Shown piece by piece: positions 16,644 through 22,993 of a stretch of DNA of 36,871 nucleotides. The position numbers were made by a program, and so were the translations under genes. Each line of letters opens with the position of its first letter. Within the stretch, counting starts at the first letter, position 1. Origin of the DNA: Verrucomicrobiales bacterium (GTDB lineage: Bacteria > Verrucomicrobiota > Verrucomicrobiia > Verrucomicrobiales > V1-33); contig JAGNEJ010000048.1 in the NCBI GenBank assembly GCA_018003315.1, positions 1-36,871 on the forward strand, written 5' to 3'. The notes under the pieces were generated by a model. That model had not been told where the DNA came from. It searched no databases and saw nothing but the letters and a program-made list of their open reading frames with translations.

Positions 16644-16725
16644 CCGGTGTCATCCATTCTGAGGCAACGTTCCGCCAGATCCCCACTCGTTCACGCTCCC
16701 CCGGTGTCATTTATTTTGAGGCAAC
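16644..16725. repeat. 25-bp direct repeat pair upstream of PEP-CTERM gene
   Basis: Two copies, 16644-16668 and 16701-16725, each begin CCGGTGTCAT and end TGAGGCAAC. They match at 22 of 25 positions (CC/TT at 11-12, C/T at 16) and are spaced 57 bases start to start. The second copy ends 17 bases before the PEP-CTERM start at 16743. A shorter look-alike (ATGAGGTAGC at 17701-17710) precedes the second PEP-CTERM gene. Position suggests operator or activator sites. They also lie upstream of the divergent ABC ATPase gene. Confidence 0.7.
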
Positions 16726-16742
16726 TCGTAACCATATCCAAC

Positions 16743-17594
16743 ATGAAATCCCGCACTTTAATGCTCGCCGGTATCGCTGCCGGTCTCACAAGTTCCGCTC
16801 ACGCCGCCGTCCTCCTCTCGGAGAACTTTGACGGAGGCGGCGTCAACTCAGTCTTTGCCTACACCAACTCCAGCGGTGGAGCCCCATCGACCCAGAATGT
16901 CGGTGGCGGCAATGCCAATGTAGCCCGGATCACCAATCTCAACGGAAGCAACAACAACAGCATCGCGTGGAACACGGTGACAGTCAGCCCCACGCCGATC
17001 CTGCGGCTCAGCTTCGATTTCTTTATGACCGATGATGCAGCGAATGGTGGAGCAGGCGGATGCTGCGGTGAAGCCGCCGACGGCATAGGCATCGGTTTTT
17101 TTCCCAATGCTGTATATGGCTCCACCGGCGCTGTGAATCCCGCCGTGGGACCATCGGTTTTCGCCTGGGAGGCTGCTTCTGCACCCAGTTCGCTCGCTTT
17201 GGGTCTGGATGTCTTCGATGGCGGTGGCCCCAACGGCAACAACGCCCGGATCAGTTGGAACAATGCCAACATCGGCGATGCCGTGGTGGGTTTCCCGCTC
17301 AACAACAACAGCTGGCACAAGGCGGTGATGACTCTTACCGACAGCGGTTCCAACTCGCTGGTGGATCTGACGATTGATGGGACCCCCATTTTCACGGGAC
17401 TCAACGCCATGGGAGTGGACCTTGACGGCATCGGAAGCAACTTCCGTCTGATCGCTGGAGGGCGCACAGGAGGGGCTTTTGCCCAGGGCGAAATTGACAA
17501 CATTGTCGTCGAGGCCATTCCCGAGCCCTCCATCAGCGTGCTGATGGCTCTGGTCGGAGTATTCGGCTTCGCTTCCCGCCGTCGCAAAGTCTGA
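16743..17594 (+). CDS. PEP-CTERM secreted protein, legume-lectin/LamG-like
   Basis: 283 residues. Signal peptide MKSRTLMLAGIAAGLTSSAHA, then a beta-rich, Asn/Gly-rich mature domain that resembles concanavalin/L-type-lectin folds (LLSENFDGGGVN, LRLSFDFFMTDD, GIGIGFFPN, SWHKAVMTLTDSG, GEIDNIVVEAI). The C-terminus is a PEP-CTERM anchor: IPEPS, a hydrophobic helix, and basic SRRRKV. Exosortase cleaves after this motif and the protein is then exported to the cell surface or matrix; no exosortase gene is in view. A CC pair in GAGGCCGEA may form a disulfide. The direct repeat 16644-16725 sits just upstream. Confidence 0.88.
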   Translation: MKSRTLMLAGIAAGLTSSAHAAVLLSENFDGGGVNSVFAYTNSSGGAPSTQNVGGGNANVARITNLNGSNNNSIAWNTVTVSPTPILRLSFDFFMTDDAANGGAGGCCGEAADGIGIGFFPNAVYGSTGAVNPAVGPSVFAWEAASAPSSLALGLDVFDGGGPNGNNARISWNNANIGDAVVGFPLNNNSWHKAVMTLTDSGSNSLVDLTIDGTPIFTGLNAMGVDLDGIGSNFRLIAGGRTGGAFAQGEIDNIVVEAIPEPSISVLMALVGVFGFASRRRKV

Positions 17595-17630
17595 CCCGGT
17601 AACGAATCCAAGGATTCATTTCCCGGTTTT

Positions 17631-17662
17631 GGCCGCCGTCGCCTTTGAAGGCGACGGCGGTC
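17631..17662 (+). terminator. Strong GC hairpin after first PEP-CTERM gene
   Basis: CCGCCGTCGCC (17633-17643) pairs perfectly with GGCGACGGCGG (17650-17660) around loop TTTGAA, extended by two more pairs. There is no U-tract on the plus strand, so it may terminate weakly, need Rho, or stabilise the upstream mRNA 3' end. A second small hairpin (GAATCC/GGATTC, 17613-17626) precedes it. Confidence 0.55.
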
Positions 17663-17753
17663 GGAAAATCCTGCAAAAAATCCGTTCACATTTCTACAGA
17701 ATGAGGTAGCTGTGGGAACAGCCGTCCGTTATTCGCTGATTGCCATCCATCAC

Positions 17754-18437
17754 ATGAAAACCACCATTGCAACGATCACCCTCCTCGGCACCCTTCTTGG
17801 GGGCGCTGCCACCTCACTCGCCGCACTGTCGCAATGGCAGTCTGAAGTCGCCCTCGGCACTTCTCCCGCAGCCACCTATTTCTCCACCGTCAGTGGAGCC
17901 AGCCCGATCCGTTTGGACGTCGGCACACTGAGCGGTGACCGGTCTTTCGAATTCATTTACAACTCCACCTCGGGCGGTCCTTCGCAGGCTTTCATGGGCA
18001 GTCAGGCCGCCAGTTCCGGGCAGCAGGGATTGAAACTGGACCAGTGGAACGCCACCGGTTTTTTCGGACTCACGGATTTTGGGGTGGCTGACTACACTTC
18101 CTCCGTTTCCTATCCGCAGGGCGCGGACACACATGTTGTCTATTCTTCCAACGGGTCAGATACGTTGTTATACGTCAATGGCACGCTTGCCTATACCTTC
18201 ACCGGCGTGGACCTCACAGCGACGGGAATCAATGGACTGGCTGCCGCGAGCAATGCTGCCAACTCCAGCTTCTTCGACAACATGAATGGAAGCATCCTCG
18301 GCTTTGCCAGCTACGACTCCGCCCTGAGTCCTGCGGAGGTGCAGACGCACGCTGCGGCTTTCGCCATTCCCGAACCTGGTGCCGCCGCCTTGGGTCTCAT
18401 GGCGGGCCTGGTGGCCGCGGTGCGCAGACGCCGTTAG
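17754..18437 (+). CDS. PEP-CTERM secreted protein, LamG-like
   Basis: 227 residues from the ATG at 17754, which starts a clean signal peptide (MKTTIATITLLGTLLGG...SLA). The mature region is one LamG/concanavalin-type domain: FEFIYNSTSGGPSQAFMG, LKLDQWNATGFFGLT, HVVYSSNGSDTLLYVNG and ILGFASYDSALSPAEV are characteristic strands. The end is IPEPGAAALG, a hydrophobic helix and VRRRR, a PEP-CTERM sorting tag. It is a second surface or matrix protein beside the first, but the two share only fold class and tag, so they are not a recent duplicate. Function unknown; possibly carbohydrate binding. Confidence 0.87.
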   Translation: MKTTIATITLLGTLLGGAATSLAALSQWQSEVALGTSPAATYFSTVSGASPIRLDVGTLSGDRSFEFIYNSTSGGPSQAFMGSQAASSGQQGLKLDQWNATGFFGLTDFGVADYTSSVSYPQGADTHVVYSSNGSDTLLYVNGTLAYTFTGVDLTATGINGLAAASNAANSSFFDNMNGSILGFASYDSALSPAEVQTHAAAFAIPEPGAAALGLMAGLVAAVRRRR

Positions 18438-18529
18438 TTTTTCCCATTCCGGTTCGGGTTGGAAATGGCAGCGTTGAAAGCGCTGTCCGCAGAATGACAT
18501 GCATTGACGCGGGAGCGGATTGAGCAACC

Positions 18530-18876
18530 TGTGTGCCCAGCAGCTACGGCATCCTTGCCCTGTTGCCAAATCTCGCCGTCGGCTACTGCGGCCTGATGAC
18601 GCTCGCCCACTCGGCCTGTTTGGCGGTCGGAGCGCATGGCTACTCCCCTGCTCGCGCTGAACCGGCACTGGGGCTTCCTGCCCGCCGTCCTGGTGGCGAT
18701 TTCCGTTGCCATGCTGTTCAGCCTCGGGGTGTCGCTCTCGGCATGGAGGTTCAAGGGCGACCTTTTTGTGACGGTGTCGCTCGCCGTCCTCATCGCCCCC
18801 AACATGCGCCTGCGCATCGGTTGCCTACTGCTCGTCGTCATGGCCCGCTTCCGGCCTCAAGGGTTGGTCGGCGCGT
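18530..18876 (+). pseudogene. Decayed livM-like permease fragment
   Basis: Conceptual translation shows SSYGILALLPNLAVGYCGL and then MTLAHSACLAVGAH in one frame. The similarity continues in another frame as ATPLLALNRHWGFLPA and then VSLSAWRFKGDLFVTVSLAV. These match the N-terminal third of LivM-type branched-chain amino-acid (or urea) permeases. The frames join if one G of the GG at 18638-18639 is removed. Directly after, RLRIGCLLLVVMARFRPQG matches the extreme C-terminus of LivM, so 150 or more residues are missing internally. The extreme N-terminus is also gone. A dead remnant. Confidence 0.75.
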
Positions 18877-18969
18877 ATCGGTTTCAGAATGGCTCTGCAG
18901 AAATCTTTACAACCAAAACGCATCCGTTACGGTTTTCCTATCGCGGAAATTTCCTCTACCCACCCAGCC

Positions 18970-19227
18970 ATGCCCCCTTCCACCACGCTCACCCTGAAAA
19001 ACATACCGCCGCATATCCACCGCGGATTGAAGGCCCAGGCGCAGCGCCACAAGCGGTCTCTCAACCAAGAGGCCATCTACTGTCTGGAGCAGGCGCTCAC
19101 GGCAGGAGGCGAGCGCCCCAGCCTCGCAGCGCCACCGCCTCCAGTATCCGCCGGTGCCCTCTTGCAGCCTTGGAGCAGCCGCGCCGAGATGTTGGGTGAC
19201 TTTCTCGCTGCAACTCAGGACGAATGA
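18970..19227 (+). CDS. FitA/VapB-type ribbon-helix-helix antitoxin
   Basis: 85 residues from the ATG at 18970. TTLTLKNIPPHIHRGLKAQA and RHKRSLNQEAIYCLEQAL form the ribbon-helix-helix domain of Arc/FitA-like antitoxins. The C-terminal 40 residues (proline-rich, then WSSRAEMLGDFLA) would be the toxin-binding arm. Its stop overlaps the toxin start (ATGA, 19224-19227), the normal arrangement in vapBC. Such antitoxins repress their own promoter and mask the PIN toxin. A longer in-frame extension upstream runs into livM debris and is rejected. The reading frame is intact although the toxin frame is broken. Confidence 0.82.
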   Translation: MPPSTTLTLKNIPPHIHRGLKAQAQRHKRSLNQEAIYCLEQALTAGGERPSLAAPPPPVSAGALLQPWSSRAEMLGDFLAATQDE

Positions 19228-19656
19228 TTGGGATCGACACCAGCTTTCTGGTTGCTTGGGCCATCCCCGAGCACCCCGACCACGGTGCCTGCCGCGCCCT
19301 TTGCCGATCAGGCCGTGCAGGCGGGGCGGAATTTCGGCCTCACTGCGGGCATGCTCGCCGAGTTCATTCACGTCGTCACCGATCCCCGGCGACTTGCCCG
19401 TCCCTTACCAATGCCGGATGCCTTCCGCCTTGCCCGATTCTGGGCGCAGGCCGTCGAGGTTTCCCTGCTGAGGCAGGACGCCGCAGTCACCGAGCTATGG
19501 TTTCAGTGGGTCGAAAAGTTCCACCTTGGCCGAAAGCGCCTGCTCGATACCTTGATTGCCGCCAGTTGGACCCAGGCTGGCATCAGTGAAGTCTTCACCC
19601 TCGATCCCGACGATTTCCGCGTTTTCGGCTCATTTGAATGTCACCCCCGGCCCTGA
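19224..19656 (+). pseudogene. VapC-type PIN-domain toxin, single-base frameshift
   Basis: Frame one gives MIGIDTSFLVAWAIPEHPDH and then GACRAL. The rest continues in frame two as ADQAVQAGRNFGLTAGMLAE, FIHVVTDPRRLARPL, HLGRKRLLDTLIAASW and VFTLDPDDFRVFG. Removing one T from TTT at 19300-19302 rejoins them into a normal PIN protein of about 143 residues. The metal-binding acidic positions survive: D5, the Glu of MLAEF, the Asp of LLDTLIA and the Asp of LDPDDF. Apart from the slip the gene looks healthy, so it is a recent inactivation, a sequencing error, or a slippage site. PIN toxins cleave RNA, often tRNA. Confidence 0.8.
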
Positions 19657-19674
19657 TCTCCTCCCGGAGCGAGC

Positions 19675-20112
19675 GTGCTGCTGCGGTTTGATTCCCTAAA
19701 AAATCCTTCGGCGGCCAGAGCGCGCCCGACGGCATCTCCGGCGAAATCCGCGCGGGCGAAGTCATCCTCCTGCGCGGTGAAGACGGCTCCGGCAAGACCT
19801 CGCTGCTCAACCTTCTCCCCGGCTGCCTCGAGCCTGAAGCGGGAAGCATTGAATTCCTGAATCTTGATTCGAGAATCCTGCATCAAAAAATCAGGAATCA
19901 GGAATCAAAGGTTCTCTATGCCTCGCCCTTGGGATGCCGACCTCAATCCCTTCCAGCAGTTCACCTCCGAGCGAGTTGCCCAGCACGGCATTGGCCGCAC
20001 CGGGCAGGGTGTCCGACTTTTCGGTTCCCTCGACCAGTCCAAACCGCGTCGCCATCGCCCGCGCCCTCCATGCCAAGGCCCGCATCCTCTTCCTCGATGC
20101 CCCCCTCTTCCC
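19675..20112 (+). pseudogene. Decayed livG-like ABC ATPase fragment
   Basis: Pieces of a LivG-type ATPase are readable across three frames. First comes LLRFDSLK, then, after a slip in the A-run near 19699, SFGGQSAPDGISGEIRAGEV and ILLRGEDGSGKTSLLNLL with an intact Walker A. Next is FTSERVAQHGIGRTGQGVRL, equivalent to the usual ARxGIxRTFQxxRLF block. Last, after another shift, is [21 protein letters not shown], equivalent to the signature-to-Walker-B segment. Large internal pieces are missing. The order livM-livG is as in living liv operons. An AT-rich palindromic patch (19851-19910) lies inside it. From 20113 to 20314 I see no recognisable gene. Confidence 0.75.
19851..19910 (+). repeat. AT-rich palindromic patch inside livG remnant
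   Basis: A 60-base stretch much richer in A/T than its surroundings. ATTCCTGA (19853-19860) faces TCAGGAAT further on (first copy 19891-19898), and CTTGATTC faces GAATCAAAG. TCAGGAA is repeated in tandem (TCAGGAATCAGGAATC). It encodes nothing like LivG and sits between two recognisable livG blocks. It may be a small inserted repeat element or local decay. Confidence 0.4.
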
Positions 20113-20314
20113 GACCTGCTGCGGCCAACCAAACCGGATGCGGCCCGCGTGCCACCACGGCCGGTCAGGCGGACGATTCGGCGGATCGTGTCGGGTCTCG
20201 CACACGGCGGAGTTGTGCAGATTGCACAGCCCCTTTACGGTGGTGGAATCGAAACGTTGCAACTGGGCATTTGCGGAATTTGCAGCCGGGCCGTTGCCGT
20301 GACAGACTTCATGC

Positions 20315-21718
20315 ATGCAACGCATTGCACGTTTGATTTCCTTTTGGGCCGCTGCCTTGGCAGCGGTGGTGGTGTTCGCGGCAGTTTCCGCGGAAGCGCC
20401 TCCGGCTTCCGCGGAGGGCGACAAGCAGCCGCCGCAAGTGAGGATTGCCGTTTTCGACCTGGATGCGACGCCTCCCGTGGGCAGCAGGCTCACCTATGAT
20501 CCCGCCATTGACCGTGGGGAACTCGGGCTGCGGTGTCGCGGCCTGGTGCTTTCCGGATTGGAAAAACCCGTGGTGCTGTGTGCGGTGGACTGGATTGGCA
20601 TCGCCAACGAAGGGCACGATGCCTTCCGCAACGTGCTTGCGGAAGCGGCAGGCACCACCGCGGACCGCGTCGCCGTGCATGTGCTGCACCCGCACGATGC
20701 ACCGATCTGCGATTTCACCAGTGAACGCTTGCTCAAGGAGTCCGGGCAGGACCCCCTGGTGTTTGAATCCTCCTGGCAGCGTCAATTTCTGCAGCAACTG
20801 GGAACGACGGTGCGCGGGGTGTTGGCTAAGGCGCAACCGGTGACCCATGTGGGATTTGGCGAGGGTGTGGTGGAAGGCGTTGCCAGCAACCGGCGCATTC
20901 TGGGACCGGATGGGAAGGTCAAGGCGGTGCGCTACACCGCCTGCAAGGATCCGGCGGTCCGCAACGAGCCGGAAGGGACCATCGATCCCATCGCCACCGC
21001 GGTCAGTTTTTGGAATGGCGACGAGCCGCTGGCTGTCCTGACATATTACGCCACCCATCCCCAAAGCTATTACCGCACCGGCATCGCCAATCCCGACTTT
21101 CCTGGGATCGCCCGGTTCTTGCGCGAGCAGGAAGTGCCGGTGCCGCACATTCATTTCAATGGAGCGGGCGGAAACATCGGCGCTGGAAAATACAATGACG
21201 GCTCGCCTGCCAACCGGCCCGTCCTGGCAAAAAAGCTGGCGGCCGGGCTGGCCAAAGCTTGGGAAGCCACTAAAAAACAGCCGATTTCGGCAAAGGAGAT
21301 TTCCTGGAAGGTTGCGCCAGTGGCGCTTCCTCCGGCGGACTTTCTGGATGCGGCAAAGCTGACGGAATCGCTCCGGGCGGACCGCAGCGGGGCGATTCTC
21401 GGATCGGCGATGCAGTTGGCCTGGCTGCAGCGCTGTCAAGGCGGACACAAGATTGAACTTTCCCGCCTCCGGCTGGGATCCGTGGACCTGCTGCACCTGC
21501 CGGGCGAACTGTTTGTGGAATATCAACTGGAGGCCAAGAAGGCCGGCGGTAGCCGGCGTGTCGCCTGTGCCGCCTACGGCGATTACGGGCCAGGCTACAT
21601 CGGAACGGAGATTTCCTATTCGCAGGGAGGCTATGAGACCCAGCCCAGTTCCTCCTTCACGGCACCGGGTGTCGAAAAGGTGCTGCTGGAGGGGATCCGG
21701 GAGTTGGTGAAGCCGTGA
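20315..21718 (+). CDS. Neutral/alkaline ceramidase-like secreted hydrolase
   Basis: 467 residues. An N-terminal signal (about 1-26, AALAAVVVFAAVSAEA) is followed by a domain like the N-terminal catalytic part of neutral ceramidases, as widely found in Planctomycetota and Verrucomicrobiota. Motifs corresponding to the zinc site are visible: HVLHPHDAP, YYATHPQSYY, LPGELFVEY and GDYGPGYIGTEISYSQGGYE. The C-terminal Ig-like domain of true ceramidases is absent (467 against about 650 residues). Amide hydrolysis is therefore likely, but a sphingolipid substrate is unproven. The gene starts about 200 bases after the livG remnant and converges with the dehydrogenase gene. Confidence 0.78.
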   Translation: MQRIARLISFWAAALAAVVVFAAVSAEAPPASAEGDKQPPQVRIAVFDLDATPPVGSRLTYDPAIDRGELGLRCRGLVLSGLEKPVVLCAVDWIGIANEGHDAFRNVLAEAAGTTADRVAVHVLHPHDAPICDFTSERLLKESGQDPLVFESSWQRQFLQQLGTTVRGVLAKAQPVTHVGFGEGVVEGVASNRRILGPDGKVKAVRYTACKDPAVRNEPEGTIDPIATAVSFWNGDEPLAVLTYYATHPQSYYRTGIANPDFPGIARFLREQEVPVPHIHFNGAGGNIGAGKYNDGSPANRPVLAKKLAAGLAKAWEATKKQPISAKEISWKVAPVALPPADFLDAAKLTESLRADRSGAILGSAMQLAWLQRCQGGHKIELSRLRLGSVDLLHLPGELFVEYQLEAKKAGGSRRVACAAYGDYGPGYIGTEISYSQGGYETQPSSSFTAPGVEKVLLEGIRELVKP

Positions 21719-21742
21719 TCCTCCGCGGGGCTGCGGTTGATC

Positions 21743-22774
21743 TCACGGCTCCAGAATGACCTTGATCAGATCCTCCTTTCCGCCATGAAGCCGGTGAAAC
21801 CAGGAGGCTCCCTCCTTCAGCGGGGCCACGGCACTGGTTAGCGGTTCGACCCGGATTCGGCCAGAGGCGATTTCCTCCAGCGCCTGGGGATACTCGCCCG
21901 CGGAGGCACAACAGCCGAAAACGGAGAGTTCCCGGGTCACCACCGCCTGGAGCGGAAATTCACAGCGCGGCGCCAGATTTCCTACTAGCGCCACGGTTCC
22001 TCCTTTGCGGACGGCGGCGATCGCCAGATCCACAGTGGGTCCCACTCCCACGCATTCCATCGCCACGTCCACGCCGTCACCACCGGTGGATTCGAGCAGG
22101 CTTTCACGAACGTTTCCAGCGGCGGACGGGAAAATCGCGTCCGCTCCAAGTTGCAGGGCCAGTTGCAGGCGCTGTTCGTTCAGGTCAGTGGCATACACCC
22201 TGCCGCACCCCGCGGCTTTGAGGGCCTGGATGACCAGCAGGCCGATGATGCCCGCCCCGACGACCACGGCGCTGTCGCCTGGACGTGCCTGAGCCCGGCG
22301 GACCGCGTGCAGGGCTACGGCGCACGGCTCCACAAACACCGCCTGCTGGAAGGAAACTCCGCCGGGAATGCGCACCGCAACCCGACCCGGGATCCTGACA
22401 AATTCGGCAAAAGCTCCCGGCTGACGGTATTCCGCGCAGCTGACTCCCAGCACCCGACGGTTTTCACACAGGTTCACCCTGCCCAAAAGGCAGTGGCGGC
22501 AATGGCCGCAGAACAGCGTGGAATCAAAAGTGACCGCCTCTCCGGGCCTCCAGTCGCCGGCAGCAGTGCCGACTTCCCTGACAACGCCCGCTGCCTCGTG
22601 CCCCATGACGATGGGGGGAATGCGGCGTCCGGTGCTGCCGTCCATTCCGTGAACATCGCTCCCACAGATGCCGCAGGCTTTCACCTCAATGATCAAGTCT
22701 TCCGGGCCGGCTGTGGGATCGGGGACATCTCCGAACACAAATTCGCTGCTGGCGGTGAGAGTGAGGGCTTTCAT
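21743..22774 (-). CDS. Zinc-dependent medium-chain alcohol/polyol dehydrogenase
   Basis: 343 residues of the MDR family. The catalytic-zinc Cys is in CGICGSDVHG and the His-Glu pair in GHEAAGVV. The structural-zinc Cys cluster is CGHCRHCLLGRVNLC. The Rossmann motif VVGAGIIGLLVIQ precedes an Asp (YATDLN), which favours NAD over NADP. The overall pattern is that of sorbitol, threonine or galactitol-phosphate dehydrogenases, and the exact substrate cannot be read. It is convergent with the ceramidase-like gene (24-base gap) and divergent from ileS. The start ATG at 22774 lacks a Shine-Dalgarno. Confidence 0.87.
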   Translation of the reverse strand: MKALTLTASSEFVFGDVPDPTAGPEDLIIEVKACGICGSDVHGMDGSTGRRIPPIVMGHEAAGVVREVGTAAGDWRPGEAVTFDSTLFCGHCRHCLLGRVNLCENRRVLGVSCAEYRQPGAFAEFVRIPGRVAVRIPGGVSFQQAVFVEPCAVALHAVRRAQARPGDSAVVVGAGIIGLLVIQALKAAGCGRVYATDLNEQRLQLALQLGADAIFPSAAGNVRESLLESTGGDGVDVAMECVGVGPTVDLAIAAVRKGGTVALVGNLAPRCEFPLQAVVTRELSVFGCCASAGEYPQALEEIASGRIRVEPLTSAVAPLKEGASWFHRLHGGKEDLIKVILEP

Positions 22775-22937
22775 GCAGGTAAACGTGCTTGTTTGTCAGG
22801 ACATGGGTGCTTGTGAATGGGATGCCGCAGTCCTTCAGCACCGTCAAGGTCGCGCTGGTGGAACCTCCGCACCAACGAAGAGGCATTTTCCCCATTTGCC
22901 GCCGTGGAATGCTGGTGTAAGCATCCAGCCCGAAATT
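22775..22937 (+). promoter_or_regulatory. Structured 5' leader of ileS
   Basis: 219 bases separate the divergent dehydrogenase from ileS. This part shows several short self-complementary pairs: AGGAC (22799-22803)/GTCCT (22830s), CAGCACC/GGT...GCTG, TGGTG/CACCA and CCTC/GAGG. It ends in the palindrome CCCGAAATTTCGGG (22929-22942), which overlaps the 5' arm of the terminator. An in-frame opening upstream of the ileS ATG encodes nothing like IleRS. It looks like an attenuator leader; the promoter was not identified. Confidence 0.45.
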
Positions 22938-22974
22938 TCGGGACCGGGCCGGCATGGCTTCGGTCCCGATTTTT
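22938..22974 (+). terminator. Intrinsic terminator in the ileS leader
   Basis: TCGGGACCG (22938-22946) pairs perfectly with CGGTCCCGA (22961-22969). The loop can add a GCC/GGC inner stem, and five Ts follow (22970-22974). It lies only 20 bases before the ileS start with no plus-strand gene before it, so it would act on ileS transcripts themselves. The overlapping palindrome at 22929-22942 would compete for its 5' arm. Confidence 0.65.
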
Positions 22975-22993
22975 CATTTCCAGCACACCCGCC

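Noticed and set aside
16644-16725. CRISPR array or insertion-sequence end
   Set aside because: Only two copies, imperfect, with no further units, no transposase and no cas genes.
20309-21526. 405-codon minus-strand frame
   Set aside because: Antisense to the ceramidase-like gene; no recognisable domain or signal peptide.
22855-22870. GGTGGAACC in the ileS leader matches the GGUGGNACC core of T-box riboswitches
   Set aside because: The variable base would be A (it should pair with the A discriminator of tRNA-Ile, so U is expected), the terminator does not overlap it, and no Stem I with specifier loop could be recognised. Probably chance; only a covariance search would settle it.
22817-22993. 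In-frame N-terminal extension of IleRS
   Set aside because: The extension has no similarity to IleRS and spans the terminator hairpin; the family start motif begins at 22994.
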